The notes: generated by a model not told the origin, from the sequence alone. A DNA stretch of 64,000 nt from an uncultured Nostoc sp. (GCF_937863485.1 NZ_CALMFY010000075.1:1-64000); one strand, 5' to 3'. Shown: positions 49,097 through 59,842, numbered from the stretch's first letter. A program made the numbers and translations.

Positions 49097-50299
49097 GTGA
49101 ATCTACGCCGCCTGATTCCAATTTTTGATAGTTCAGTCTCCAACTGGGCATTAGAAGCGCGGTTGTTGCGCTGGTTAACGTTGATTTGGCTGTTCGTCGG
49201 CTTGATCATGCTATTTTCAGCATCCTATCCTGTGGCTGACGCTCGTCATCATGACGGGCTGTACTACTTTAAGCGTCAACTACTTTGGGTGTTAGTTTCT
49301 TTAATCGGATTCAATATTATTGTTAATTTCCCGTTGCAAAAAATTTTGGGACTATCCCATTGGTTTTTGTTGCTGTTTTTGGCGTTAATTTTTGTCACAC
49401 TGATCCCAGGATTGGGAAGGAAGGCTTTTGACGCAGCGCGTTGGATTGCGATCGGGCCAATTCCGATTCAACCCTCAGAATTAATTAAACCCTTTTTGGT
49501 GCTGCAAAGTGCGCGGCTTTTTGGTCAGTGGGAACGAATCAGTTGGCGGGTTCGCTTGGCTTGGTTGGGTATTTTCGGTCTGGTACTTTTAGGAATTCTT
49601 GCCCAGCCTAACTTAAGTACAACAGCACTTTGCGGCATGACTATTTGGCTAATTGCTTTAGCTGCTGGGTTACCTTACAAATACCTGGGAGGAACAGCAA
49701 TTGGTGGAGTGATGTTGGCAATCCTCAGTATCAGTATTAAAGAGTACCAGCGTAAACGGGTGATGTCATTCCTCAATCCGTGGGCGGATGCTACAGGAGA
49801 TGGTTACCAGTTAGTGCAAAGTCTACTAGCCGTAGGTTCTGGTAGAACTTGGGGAGCCGGATTTGGGCTTTCCCAACAAAAGCTGTTTTATTTACCAATT
49901 CAGGATACCGATTTTATTTTTGCGGTATTTGCCGAAGAGTTTGGCTTTGTTGGCAGTATGGTGTTGTTGGTACTTTTAGCTACATTCGCCACTCTCGGAT
50001 TAATTGTGGCGCTGAAGGCTAAAAATATAGTGCATCGATTGGTAGCGATCGGCGTGACGATTTTGATGGTAGGACAGTCATTGCTTCACATCGGTGTTGC
50101 TACAGGTTCTTTACCAACTACTGGTTTACCTTTACCCATGTTTAGTTATGGTGGTAATTCCATGATTGCCAGCTTAATAGCTGCTGGGTTGCTGATTCGG
50201 GTAGCACGCGAAAGTAGTGAAGCTGAGGTAGTACCGTTGCGAAAACCCCTGTTGGAAAATGGGCGCAGACGCCGAGCTTTTCAGAAAAATAGGAATTGA
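49097..50299 (+). CDS. ftsW: SEDS-family peptidoglycan polymerase, probably FtsW
   Basis: A 400-residue multi-pass membrane protein that polymerises lipid II with a partner class B PBP. It shows about ten membrane helices and the SEDS motifs GRKAFDAARWIAIGPIPIQPSELIKP, PNLSTT, DFIFAVFAEEFGFVG and the C-terminal TGLPLPMFSYGGNSM. FtsW (septum) and RodA (elongation) cannot be separated securely by eye; the C-terminal 'LPMFSYGGNSMIASLIAAGLLI' and the lack of an elongasome neighbour favour FtsW. The start is GTG at 49097. A relic of a related gene lies about 650 bases upstream. Confidence 0.85.
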   Translation: MNLRRLIPIFDSSVSNWALEARLLRWLTLIWLFVGLIMLFSASYPVADARHHDGLYYFKRQLLWVLVSLIGFNIIVNFPLQKILGLSHWFLLLFLALIFVTLIPGLGRKAFDAARWIAIGPIPIQPSELIKPFLVLQSARLFGQWERISWRVRLAWLGIFGLVLLGILAQPNLSTTALCGMTIWLIALAAGLPYKYLGGTAIGGVMLAILSISIKEYQRKRVMSFLNPWADATGDGYQLVQSLLAVGSGRTWGAGFGLSQQKLFYLPIQDTDFIFAVFAEEFGFVGSMVLLVLLATFATLGLIVALKAKNIVHRLVAIGVTILMVGQSLLHIGVATGSLPTTGLPLPMFSYGGNSMIASLIAAGLLIRVARESSEAEVVPLRKPLLENGRRRRAFQKNRN

Positions 50300-50467
50300 G
50301 CTAGTACGCTCTTTGCACGATCAAAATTGAATAAATTATGGAAAACCTAAAAAAAACAGTAATCAGCAAAGAGTCTTTATTTTCGGGATTGAGGCATCGC
50401 ATAGAAGATGATTTTGGAGGCAGTCTTCAACTTTCATATATCTCTGCTTTTTACATTGCCCAAAAAG

Positions 50468-52783
50468 TTACCTTAGAGGGAAGGGAGTCTTAAATGGGCT
50501 ATTGTTGCGTGGTAGAGTAGATGGAATTGGGTTAATGCTAGGTATAGGAGTAGGAGTAGGCACCACTTTTTTGATAACTGTGATTGCAAATCCTCTTTGC
50601 TGGGGTTGTTGCTTGCCAGATATGTCATTAACTTGTAGTGCGATTTGAGGCGGGAAGGCTTGATTGACTGGAAGTTTTATTGAGTCAACTGGTTTAACAT
50701 CATTGCCGTATGGCAGAAGTTTAACCTGAATATTTTCTCCCTCTACTCTCCAACTTAGAGTAGTAAATTCCCCTTCCTTGAGAACCAAATTTGGTTGCTC
50801 ACTACCGTTGATTCTAAAAGAGACAATCTTAAATGGTTTTGGTAATATTTCAATTTTTGATTCAGTCTTTTTAAAACTATTTTTTTGACTTCCATTGTTA
50901 GAAAAAGCTTTGATTTGAAACGCAAAGTTTCCAGCTTTATTTGCTATTAGAGGAATATTTGTACATCGCAGTTGTTGATTTTGTTGTGTACATAGTTTTT
51001 GGAATTTAGGGTCGCTAATCTTACCTTGATTAAATTTATAAGCAATTTGTTGACCATAGGATGTACCATCATCTGCACTGCCAGCAATTTGAATTTGTGC
51101 TAACAATAATGGACGGGCAATTGTCCAACTTAAAAGAATATTTTGACCTTTTGTATATAGTGGTTTATCTGCTTGGAAACCAACTACTTCAGCAATTTCT
51201 TTTTCAGCTATTTCTACTTGTGTTGTTTGGCTTACTACTTGGTTCTTTGGAGAAAATAATTGTATACCATTACGATAAAAGGCTTGTAAATCAAAAGTGT
51301 AATTACCTTTTGTTTTCACTCCAGTTTTAACGTTGCTACAAATTAGCTCTTGTTTTTCTTGCACCTGACAAGGAGGTATTTCATTAGCACTTCCTTTGCC
51401 TAGTGTTTCAGGAATGCCATTGCTAAAGTCATAGGTAATAGGCTGAATAGGTTGCGAACCTTTGGTCGTCAGAACCAACTTTTTCAACTGTTGATAATTG
51501 TGAATGTCCCACTTTAAAGCTACCTCATCCTCCTCTTCAGTAATTCGAGGGTTATTAGCACTAAAATTTTCTAATCTCAAAGGGTCAGGATTTAAAATTC
51601 CCCAAATGATAAATCCTATCCCTCCGAGTAAGCCCAAAATTGCCAAAATTAACAGAATAAATTGCCACAAAGGACGAGGTTTCCATACCAAACTTCCTTG
51701 AGGCAATGTGTTAGGTAAGGGTAAATTTTGTTCGTCTTTGATATCGAGTTGAAAGTTGATCACTAACCCTGTGCCAAACCACGGTCTTCGCCACCAAGGT
51801 CTGGGTTTGACCGTCAAATTGGCGACAGCACTTCTATTGGGTAATAATCTTACTTCAGTCGGATCAAATTTGTAAGTATATAGTTCTTCTTCGTCTCGAC
51901 TTTTTAAACTTAATATTAGTTCGCGGACAATATTGCCCTGGTTCGCTAGTGATAATTCGTACTTGCCAAGACTACGGCTAACTTGTCCCAAGATGGTATT
52001 AAGTTCTATATCTAGGCGATAATTTGTCGGAATCTGGATGTACACCAAATCCAGCAGTACTAAGTCTGGAGAGCTTTCCGAATACAAGCGGATTGTCGGA
52101 GAATAGCTTCCCGCAAGGGTATCCCCAGGTGGATGAAATTTCAACAATATTTGACCCTGAGTACTAGGGTTGAGTTCTAGTGCACTCACATCAGACACCA
52201 ACCCTGGCCCCTCAAGTCCAGTTGCAGGATAATTGATTGTGAACCAGTCATTATCTAAATCTGGGCAACTCAAGCGGAATCTGTCTACGAGATAAGAGCG
52301 ATTGTCAACTATTACCTCCACTTGTAGAGGTTCACTAGGATTGAAAATTAGTGGCTTGTTGGGGTTGGTGTTCGGTCTAATGGAAAATGTCGGGTCATTC
52401 ACCCGAATTGCTGTCTGTTCTTTTAGTAGAACCTTAATTTGGTTTGGGAAGGTTATGGGAGTATCTTGTGGATAATGTAGAGGAGAATCTACGACTAGTG
52501 TATAGTCATAGGTTCCTGGGAGAGCATTTGCGGCGATTTGAAATTCAAATGTTACTTCGTCACTATTCTGTTGGGGAGCTAATGCTAAACTTTCTCTAGG
52601 AGAACTAAACCAACCGGTTAAATTTTGAAATACTTCGTCAAAAACAAAATATAAATCAATAACCGCACTCTGGTCTCCCTGATTGATTACAACAACATAC
52701 AGTTGAATGGTATCTCCTGGCATCCCAAATTGAATTCCAGGTGGATTGATAATAACTTCCAGTGGATTGAATTTAGCTTGCAT
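50468..52783 (-). CDS. Large membrane protein with Ig-like domains, unknown function
   Basis: A 771-residue protein. Residues 1-370 hold two to three beta-sandwich, COG1470-like domains (GDTIQLYVVVINQGDQSAVIDLYF; EPLQVEVIVDNRSYLVDRF). One membrane helix follows (about 372-397), then three further Ig-like units with paired cysteines (C-x-V-Q-E-K-Q-E-L-I-C; LCTQQNQQLRCTNI) and a proline-rich tail. There is no signal peptide, so the single helix sets topology; either half could be outside. The ATG at 52783, with AAGGGAG upstream, is preferred. It starts 13 bases after the WD40 gene and must be co-transcribed. I do not know the function. Confidence 0.75.
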   Translation of the reverse strand: MQAKFNPLEVIINPPGIQFGMPGDTIQLYVVVINQGDQSAVIDLYFVFDEVFQNLTGWFSSPRESLALAPQQNSDEVTFEFQIAANALPGTYDYTLVVDSPLHYPQDTPITFPNQIKVLLKEQTAIRVNDPTFSIRPNTNPNKPLIFNPSEPLQVEVIVDNRSYLVDRFRLSCPDLDNDWFTINYPATGLEGPGLVSDVSALELNPSTQGQILLKFHPPGDTLAGSYSPTIRLYSESSPDLVLLDLVYIQIPTNYRLDIELNTILGQVSRSLGKYELSLANQGNIVRELILSLKSRDEEELYTYKFDPTEVRLLPNRSAVANLTVKPRPWWRRPWFGTGLVINFQLDIKDEQNLPLPNTLPQGSLVWKPRPLWQFILLILAILGLLGGIGFIIWGILNPDPLRLENFSANNPRITEEEDEVALKWDIHNYQQLKKLVLTTKGSQPIQPITYDFSNGIPETLGKGSANEIPPCQVQEKQELICSNVKTGVKTKGNYTFDLQAFYRNGIQLFSPKNQVVSQTTQVEIAEKEIAEVVGFQADKPLYTKGQNILLSWTIARPLLLAQIQIAGSADDGTSYGQQIAYKFNQGKISDPKFQKLCTQQNQQLRCTNIPLIANKAGNFAFQIKAFSNNGSQKNSFKKTESKIEILPKPFKIVSFRINGSEQPNLVLKEGEFTTLSWRVEGENIQVKLLPYGNDVKPVDSIKLPVNQAFPPQIALQVNDISGKQQPQQRGFAITVIKKVVPTPTPIPSINPIPSTLPRNNSPFKTPFPLR

Positions 52784-52796
52784 GTCATCGACTCCC

Positions 52797-55031
52797 TTAT
52801 TTGATGCGGTGTAGTTTGACCTGAAAATCTTCACTACCACTCACAATCATGGTTCCTTGATTAGTTTTCAAGTCGATACTATTGATTTTTTTAGAGCTTT
52901 GGTAAATGGTTTTACCTTCTGCTGCCTTTGTTTTGTCGAGCTTATGTTCGGGGGTTAAGTACCAAACCACTACTCGTCCATCATCGCCACCACTTACTAA
53001 CAGACTACCATCATCACTAAATGCCAGACTACGCACAGATGTTTTTGATGCTGACCATCGGTCTAGTGGCGAACAATTGAGTTCATTTACTTTTTCTTGC
53101 GGATTCTGATTTTTGAGAGTTTGACACTGATTTAAATTCCAAATCGTAATGAATCCCGCAGAATCGGAAGTTGCTAAGATTTTTTCTGCTGAGTTAGGAA
53201 CAAAAGCCAATCCCCAAATATAGTCTTCACGCCCAACTCTTTCGTCTAGTTTTTCGAGATTTTGCACTGATAAACCTGGGAGTTTATCAGATTGAGTTGG
53301 ATTCCACTGCCACAATATGAAACGCTTAAAGTTTCCGGCAATTACTAGAGTTTTTGCATCTGGGCTGAGATTTAATGCCCGGACTTGGAAACCTGATAGT
53401 TTCAATGTACTTTGTACGTCGATAACTTCTCGCGGTTCTGGCAGAAAATCGCTGTTAGGCGCTGGTCTTGACCATAATCTAACTTTACCACTGCCATAAC
53501 CACTGAATAAGTTAAGTGAGTTTGAGGTGAAAGCTAGGTCAAAGACGCGATCGCCTTTTGCCTTTGGATCTTTAAGGTCTTGAAGTTCACTGATCTTTGC
53601 ACCTGAGGGGACATCTCTGAGTTCAATTACACCATTATCTAAACCAACAGCAACACGATCATTTTGTAACGGCATGAAACGTAAGACTTCTACAGCGTCG
53701 TCAGTAATCGCCATCAAACCTTTGGGCTGTTGCGCTTTATCACAAGCAACCGGCCCCCCAGCATATGTTACTCTATCGTCGGGGTCTAACCTATCAGCAC
53801 CGATTCTCCAAAGTCTTAAGGTGCAATCATCTGAGCCACTGACCACAGATAAACCAATACCACTAAAACGCACTGAATTCACAGAACGTGTATGCATTAC
53901 ATCTCTTGGTTGCAGTATCCATGCTAGGAGTGCAGCTAATAATGCGATCGCAGCCAGCTGTAGCCATAGAGGTATAATTGGAAGAGTCTCCACTTCCAAT
54001 GTCTGCGTGGCGGGGTCTGTACTCCCTAAACGTTGGTCGGATAATTCAGATTTGGCCTCCAGCAACAAAGTTTTGCCGATTCCTACCCAAGGGCGTTTTG
54101 TTTTAACATCGAGGATGACTTTACTTGTCTCTCCTAAATGGAGATTGGCAATTTCGGGAAGCTTTTTGAAACTACATTTTCGCCAGTCTCTACCCTGCAC
54201 TTGTACATTAATTTCTTGGTTGAGGTTGCTAGCGTTTTTAAATAGTAATTCAAAGGAAGCTGTATCCGACTTCCAGTCAGGCAACCATGCCGATTTACTA
54301 GGAATTTTCAGGTGTTTTTGTGTGATGCCAAAGTCTATAAAACCCACAGGCAAGACTTCAATATTACCTTCAGCACTACTTGGATAACCATTATTGCTAA
54401 CAGCTTCAATAGTAAAAGGGTAATTTTGACTGGGCGCTTGCACTACAGAAGGAGGTTGGCATTGGAATGTCGCTTCTGCTAAACCACCTGCTTCTAAGAA
54501 TAATCGGCGTTCTGCACTGCTTGTTAGCCAAGAAGGATCAACACCTGTAAAACGTAGTACTACATCGGTAGGTTGTTGCCCCAAGTTCCGCACCCGTACT
54601 GGTATATCGAGAGAATTTCGGGGATAAACTTGGAACTCCCGCACAGGCAATTCCACACTTAAATGTGTTGGTCTGTTGTCTCGCTCGATTTTCAGCCTCA
54701 GCACAACTCTGGACTGCTGTGCTAATTGCGGTGAAAAAATCTTCACCATCAGGTTGACAGTACCGACAAATCCCGGAATGGGTGTATTGAATATGAAGAC
54801 TTGGAATATTGTACTACTGCCTGGTGGCTTCGCTGCTGCCACCTCTGGTTCGAGTCGATACCAGAGATATCCTGTGTTCCGGGTTTCTCCTGCTGCGGTA
54901 ACTTCTATCTGAAAATTGACAAAGCGATCGCTGTCATTATTGACAGTTACTTCAAATGAGACAGGAGTATCACCTGGACGAAAGGTTAGGTTCTGAGTAG
55001 AAAGACTGGCATTAATAACATTTTTTTCCAT
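52797..55031 (-). CDS. Ig-like/WD40 membrane protein, unknown function
   Basis: A 744-residue protein, first of the pair. The N-terminal part (1-350) has two to three Ig-like domains (GDTPVSFEVTVNNDSDRFVNF; RNSLDIPVRVRNLGQQPTDV). A membrane helix lies at 353-373, then a WD40 propeller of about six to seven blades (VNSVRFSGIGLSVVSGSDDCTLRLW; VRSLAFSDDGSLLVSGGDDGRVVVW; SGSEDFQVKLHRI). The same layout of N-terminal Ig domains, central helix and C-terminal binding domain occurs in the next gene, suggesting they form a complex. No enzyme domain is present. Confidence 0.8.
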   Translation of the reverse strand: MEKNVINASLSTQNLTFRPGDTPVSFEVTVNNDSDRFVNFQIEVTAAGETRNTGYLWYRLEPEVAAAKPPGSSTIFQVFIFNTPIPGFVGTVNLMVKIFSPQLAQQSRVVLRLKIERDNRPTHLSVELPVREFQVYPRNSLDIPVRVRNLGQQPTDVVLRFTGVDPSWLTSSAERRLFLEAGGLAEATFQCQPPSVVQAPSQNYPFTIEAVSNNGYPSSAEGNIEVLPVGFIDFGITQKHLKIPSKSAWLPDWKSDTASFELLFKNASNLNQEINVQVQGRDWRKCSFKKLPEIANLHLGETSKVILDVKTKRPWVGIGKTLLLEAKSELSDQRLGSTDPATQTLEVETLPIIPLWLQLAAIALLAALLAWILQPRDVMHTRSVNSVRFSGIGLSVVSGSDDCTLRLWRIGADRLDPDDRVTYAGGPVACDKAQQPKGLMAITDDAVEVLRFMPLQNDRVAVGLDNGVIELRDVPSGAKISELQDLKDPKAKGDRVFDLAFTSNSLNLFSGYGSGKVRLWSRPAPNSDFLPEPREVIDVQSTLKLSGFQVRALNLSPDAKTLVIAGNFKRFILWQWNPTQSDKLPGLSVQNLEKLDERVGREDYIWGLAFVPNSAEKILATSDSAGFITIWNLNQCQTLKNQNPQEKVNELNCSPLDRWSASKTSVRSLAFSDDGSLLVSGGDDGRVVVWYLTPEHKLDKTKAAEGKTIYQSSKKINSIDLKTNQGTMIVSGSEDFQVKLHRIK

Positions 55032-55534
55032 GCTATTATTTATACTTTTTTAGTACTTTGCATGACTAAGACTCTTAAAAAATTAATATCTGCGAAAATG
55101 TCACAATAGTTCTTTTGGTTTGATTATTCAAATGTATATATTCAATATTGTGTAATAAATTTGTCAATTTATAAAATTCATTTTCAGAAAAGCTATATAT
55201 TCAAATCCAAATTCATCAATTGCATATCTGGTACAATTCCCAACAAAACTTGAGCAACCGGGTTTATGGTCGGAAAATTGAGGTTTTCAGGTTGAACCAG
55301 CATAATACCTGATTTTTGATGCTTATGTTAAATATGAGTTGAGCTGCTTAGTAAAATTACATAGTTTGATTGCTTTACAAAAGTGGCAACTTGCTAGATA
55401 ATAGCAACGAAAGGGAAAGTAATTAGTAAATATATATATAGTTTTTTAGTTATTGATAGTTGTGTGAAAACCCTGTAATTACAAGGCTGAAGTCAGTTTG
55501 AGTTTCCCTCATCACCTAAGCTCAAAGTAAGAAA
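55032..55534. other. AT-rich divergent intergenic region
   Basis: About 500 bases between the WD40 gene (minus) and the DUF4347 gene (plus). No gene is seen. TATATATATA near 55429-55440 and AT-rich tracts could be promoter parts for the large secreted protein gene. No terminator is expected since genes diverge. Confidence 0.45.
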
Positions 55535-58500
55535 ATGGCAACGCTACATACCTCACACTTGCAAGTAAATCACGCAACTTCCACCTCCAATACCGATAGT
55601 ATAGTCTTCATTGACATGGCAGTTGAAGACTATAGCGGTTTAGTCAATGGCGTGGTTGATAATACCCGAGTGTTTTTGCTTGACTCGACAGACAACGGTG
55701 TTGAACAAATTACGGAAATACTGGGGAGTTACACTGGCGAGAATTTGACTAATATTCATCTTGTCTGCCACGGTGCCCCAGGTTACTTACAATTGGGGAA
55801 CACGCATTTAGGACTTGATACCCTCGAGGAATACAGCCAGCAACTGCAACAATGGCAGAAAATATTTTTAGCCTCTGCTAAAAGCGATAATCCCTGGAAC
55901 TTACTCATCTATGGTTGCAAAGTGGCTTTTGGTGATGCCGGGGCAGAATTTGTCGAAAAACTGCACCAACTCACAGGAGCAAATATTGCCGCTTCCTCTA
56001 AGCTGATTGGCAATGCAGCATTAGATGGGAACTGGGAGTTAGAAGTTTGCACTGCTGATATAAAAGTAAATCTTGCGTTTGCAGAAACGACGCGGAAAGC
56101 TTACGCAGGAGTACTGGCAACGTTCACGGTGAATAATACCGGAGACACGGATGATGGGAATGCGAACAACGGTATTACTACCCTCAGAGAGGCAATTAAC
56201 TTAGCCAATGCCACTCATGGGGATGATACCATTGCCTTTGGGGGTGTATTCAGTGATACTACCCCAGATGTGATTACCCTCACCTCTGCACAACTGACGA
56301 TTACTGATGATGTGACTATCTTGGGGACTGGGGCATCGAAGCTAACTGTGAGTGGCAATAATGCCTCCAGGGTGTTTGAGATATCGGGCATAGGAACAGA
56401 TGCCATGATTGATGGTTTGACCGTTGCTAATGGTAATATCAATACCAATTACGACAGTGGCGGCGGTGTTCGAGTCGATGACAGTGCCATTCTTAGGCTC
56501 ACTAACAGCACTGTCTCCCGCAATACCGGAGGTGGCCTCTCTAACCCTGGCATCCTCAACCTAACGGGAAGCAGTGTCTCTGGCAATACAGGAACCGGGA
56601 TCGCTAATGGTGGCTTCCTCGACCTAACGGAAAGCAGTGTCTCTGGCAATGCAGGAGAGGGTATTGCCAACGATGGTACAGTCAGTCTAACTAATAGCAG
56701 TGTCTCTAGCAATACAGGAGATGGCATCTCTAATTACGCTTTTGGCGCTTATCATTTAATTTCCTCTGGTTCCCTCAGCCTGACCAATAGCAGTGTCTCT
56801 GATAATACAGCATCAGGCATCTCTAACGTAGGCAGCTATCTTAGACTTACTAATAGCAGTGTTTCTGGTAATACGGCAGGAGGCATTTCTAACTCACACC
56901 TCTCTGATACATATTTTGATGCCTCAAGTTCAGCAATCTTGATTAACAGTACTGTATCTGGTAATAAGGCAACCTCTAACGGTGGCGGCATCTATAATAA
57001 CGACACTCTCACCCTTATCAACACCACGATTACCAATAACACAGCTGACTCAAACAGCGATGGTACTGGCGATGGTGGCGGTGTTTTCAACGATGGTGGA
57101 ACTATCACTGTTGGGAACACCATCATTGCAGGCAACTTCGATAAATCCACCTCCGCTAATATCTACCCTGACGTGGCTGGAAGCTTTAGTGACTCTGGCA
57201 ATAACCTGATTGGTAATAACACTGGTAGCACTGGATTGACCACCACCACCCTGGTTGGCAGCAGTGCCAACCCGATTAACCCCAAACTCGGTCCTCTACA
57301 AAATAACGGCGGTGCAACCTTTACTGATGCAATACTGCTCGGTAGTCGCGCTATTAATGCAGGCAATAATTCTCTAATTGCTGGTAGTATTAATACTGAC
57401 CAAAGGGGCGCTGGATTTAACCGAATATCTGATGAGACGGTGGATATTGGTGCTTATGAAGTCCAGCCCCTCACAACTAAGCCACCTATTAATACTGACA
57501 CAGTAGTGACTAATACTAACGATTCCGGAGCAGGATCGTTGCGGCAGGCTATTCTCAATGCCAATGCTACTGTTGGGGCAGATACGATTACCTTTGCAGG
57601 CGTCTTCACCGATGCCACCCCAGATATCATCACCCTCATCTCTGGGAAATTGACGATTACCAATGATCTAACTATTTTGGGAACTGGGGTATCTAACCTC
57701 ACTATCAGTGGGAATAACGCCTCTGGCGTGTTTGAGATATCAGGTACAGGAACAGATACAAGCATTAATGGCTTGAAAATTGCTAATGCTAAAGATGCTT
57801 TTGGTAGTATTCTGCTCAATAGCAATGCCAGCCTCAGCTTGACCAATAGCACTGTATCTGACAATAGTGGCTCTGTAGGCGGTATCTTTAACAGAGGCAA
57901 CCTTAGCCTGACTAACACTACTGTCTCTGATAATAGGGGATCGTCACTAGGAGGTGGTATATTTAACAAAGGTACCCTTAGCATAACGGGAAGCACTGTC
58001 TCTGGTAATACGGCAGATACTTATGGTGGCGGCATCTTTAACACAGGTAACCTCAGCTTAACTAACAGTACTGTCTCTAGTAATTACCTGCCCACAGAAA
58101 TCTCTAATGAGCGGCTGCCTGGCAATTATTTAACAAATAGCTACGGTGGTGGCATCTTTAACACAGGCAACCTCAGCATAACCAAAAGCACAGTCTCTAA
58201 CAGTAGCGCGATCAACGGCGGCGGCATCTTTAATCAAGGCACCTTCAACCTTAACAATAGTACTGTCTCTAGTAATACCTCCTACACAGAGGGCAACGGC
58301 ATCTCTAACAAAGGCATCCTGACTCTCACCAACAGCACTATTACTAATAATGACATTTCTTCATATTTTAATGGTGATGCCCAGTCTTATGGTGGCAAGG
58401 GTAGCAGCGTTTTCAATGACTCTCATGGTAGTGTTATTGTTGGCAACACTATCATTGCAGGCAACTTTGGCTTACAGGGCGACGTTTCCGGCAACTTCAC

Positions 58501-59842
58501 CGACGCTGGCAACAATCTAATTGGCAATAGCACTGGTAGTACTGGCTTTACCACCAGTACCCTCGTTGGCACCAGCGCCAACCCCATTAACCCGAAACTC
58601 ACCCCGCTGCAAAATAACGGCGGTGCAACCTTGACTCATGCATTACTTGAGAATAGTTCTGCAATTAACGCAGGCAAGAATGCTCTGATTCCAGCAGGGA
58701 TCACCACTGACCAACGTGGCGCTGGATTTGACAGAATATCTAAAGGTACAGTTGATATTGGCGCATTAGAGTTTAATGGGCTGAATGGAACCAATGGCGC
58801 TGATAATCTCGTGGGCAAGAACTATGGTGACATAATTAACGCTCAAGGCGGGAATGATACCATCACAGGGAATCAAGGTAACGACATCCTAACTGGTGGC
58901 GGCGGCAAGGATAAATTTATTTACAACTTAGGTGACGGTGTTGATACGATCACTGATTTTGGGGGGTTAGGTAAAGGCTCAAATCCCTCGACAGCAATCG
59001 TTAGCGAATTGGATACCCTGAAATTCCAAGGTACTGGATTGACAGCCAAAAATCTGCGACTTACCCAGAATGGTAAGAATCTGGAAGTCACCTTTGAAGG
59101 GGTGGCTAATGACAAAGTTATCCTGCAAAACTTTCCTTTAGAAAACCTAGACAACCTATCAACGCTGGGCAATATCCTGTTTGATGGGCAAAGTAGCATT
59201 CGTGACAGCTTTGATGTCTTCGATGCCAACTCCACCCAAAGTAGCATCTTCAACAAAAATACAGTCACCTTTCTCAATGACCTAAATAACAATGTCAATG
59301 GCTTTGACAACTCAGCTGATGTGATTAATGGTCAGGGGGGTAATGACTACATCAATGGCAAGAGTGGCAACGACCTGTTACGCGGTGGTGATGGTAACGA
59401 TACCCTGGTTGGTAGTGCTGGTGATGACATCCTAATTGGCGGTAAAGGTAGCAATAACCTCAGTGGTGGTGCTGGTAATGATATCCTGCTTGTTGGTGAT
59501 TATGATGCTGATTACTCTTCTGATGATCAAGAGCAGAATGATATCCTTTATGGTGGTAGTGGTAATGACCAGTTTATCTATCAAAGCTATAGCACTAATA
59601 ATATAATCATTGACTTTAATCAGAATGAAGATAAGTTAGTTCTTACTAACGTGTTTAAGAATCGGGGCTACACTGGCAGCAATCCCATCGCTGATGGCTA
59701 TCTACAGTTTGTGCAATCGGGTACTGCTACAAAAGTTAATTACTCTCCCTATAGTAATGGTGGTTATTTCGATGAGACCTTGGCGACTTTGAATAATTTC
59801 ACGGCTACAAATCTGGTAGTCGGTACTAACGTCATCGTCTAG
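55535..59842 (+). CDS. Large secreted protein: DUF4347, two beta-helix repeats, RTX C-terminus
   Basis: A 1435-residue protein. The N-terminal DUF4347 domain (about 22-175) has His79 in LVCHGAPG and Cys128 in IYGCKVAFGDAG, the His/Cys arrangement of clan CD (caspase-like) peptidases. Then come two copies of a CSLREA/beta-helix unit (about 195-645 and 660-1085), each starting with NxxDxGxxSLRxAIxxAN and carrying many LTNSTVSGNT repeats. The C-terminus has two groups of RTX nonapeptides (GGNDTITGNQGND, about 1105-1130; GGNDYINGKSGNDLLRGGDGND, about 1265-1320). There is no signal peptide, so type I secretion is likely. Role (adhesin, peptidase or processing) unknown. Confidence 0.88.
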   Translation: MATLHTSHLQVNHATSTSNTDSIVFIDMAVEDYSGLVNGVVDNTRVFLLDSTDNGVEQITEILGSYTGENLTNIHLVCHGAPGYLQLGNTHLGLDTLEEYSQQLQQWQKIFLASAKSDNPWNLLIYGCKVAFGDAGAEFVEKLHQLTGANIAASSKLIGNAALDGNWELEVCTADIKVNLAFAETTRKAYAGVLATFTVNNTGDTDDGNANNGITTLREAINLANATHGDDTIAFGGVFSDTTPDVITLTSAQLTITDDVTILGTGASKLTVSGNNASRVFEISGIGTDAMIDGLTVANGNINTNYDSGGGVRVDDSAILRLTNSTVSRNTGGGLSNPGILNLTGSSVSGNTGTGIANGGFLDLTESSVSGNAGEGIANDGTVSLTNSSVSSNTGDGISNYAFGAYHLISSGSLSLTNSSVSDNTASGISNVGSYLRLTNSSVSGNTAGGISNSHLSDTYFDASSSAILINSTVSGNKATSNGGGIYNNDTLTLINTTITNNTADSNSDGTGDGGGVFNDGGTITVGNTIIAGNFDKSTSANIYPDVAGSFSDSGNNLIGNNTGSTGLTTTTLVGSSANPINPKLGPLQNNGGATFTDAILLGSRAINAGNNSLIAGSINTDQRGAGFNRISDETVDIGAYEVQPLTTKPPINTDTVVTNTNDSGAGSLRQAILNANATVGADTITFAGVFTDATPDIITLISGKLTITNDLTILGTGVSNLTISGNNASGVFEISGTGTDTSINGLKIANAKDAFGSILLNSNASLSLTNSTVSDNSGSVGGIFNRGNLSLTNTTVSDNRGSSLGGGIFNKGTLSITGSTVSGNTADTYGGGIFNTGNLSLTNSTVSSNYLPTEISNERLPGNYLTNSYGGGIFNTGNLSITKSTVSNSSAINGGGIFNQGTFNLNNSTVSSNTSYTEGNGISNKGILTLTNSTITNNDISSYFNGDAQSYGGKGSSVFNDSHGSVIVGNTIIAGNFGLQGDVSGNFTDAGNNLIGNSTGSTGFTTSTLVGTSANPINPKLTPLQNNGGATLTHALLENSSAINAGKNALIPAGITTDQRGAGFDRISKGTVDIGALEFNGLNGTNGADNLVGKNYGDIINAQGGNDTITGNQGNDILTGGGGKDKFIYNLGDGVDTITDFGGLGKGSNPSTAIVSELDTLKFQGTGLTAKNLRLTQNGKNLEVTFEGVANDKVILQNFPLENLDNLSTLGNILFDGQSSIRDSFDVFDANSTQSSIFNKNTVTFLNDLNNNVNGFDNSADVINGQGGNDYINGKSGNDLLRGGDGNDTLVGSAGDDILIGGKGSNNLSGGAGNDILLVGDYDADYSSDDQEQNDILYGGSGNDQFIYQSYSTNNIIIDFNQNEDKLVLTNVFKNRGYTGSNPIADGYLQFVQSGTATKVNYSPYSNGGYFDETLATLNNFTATNLVVGTNVIV

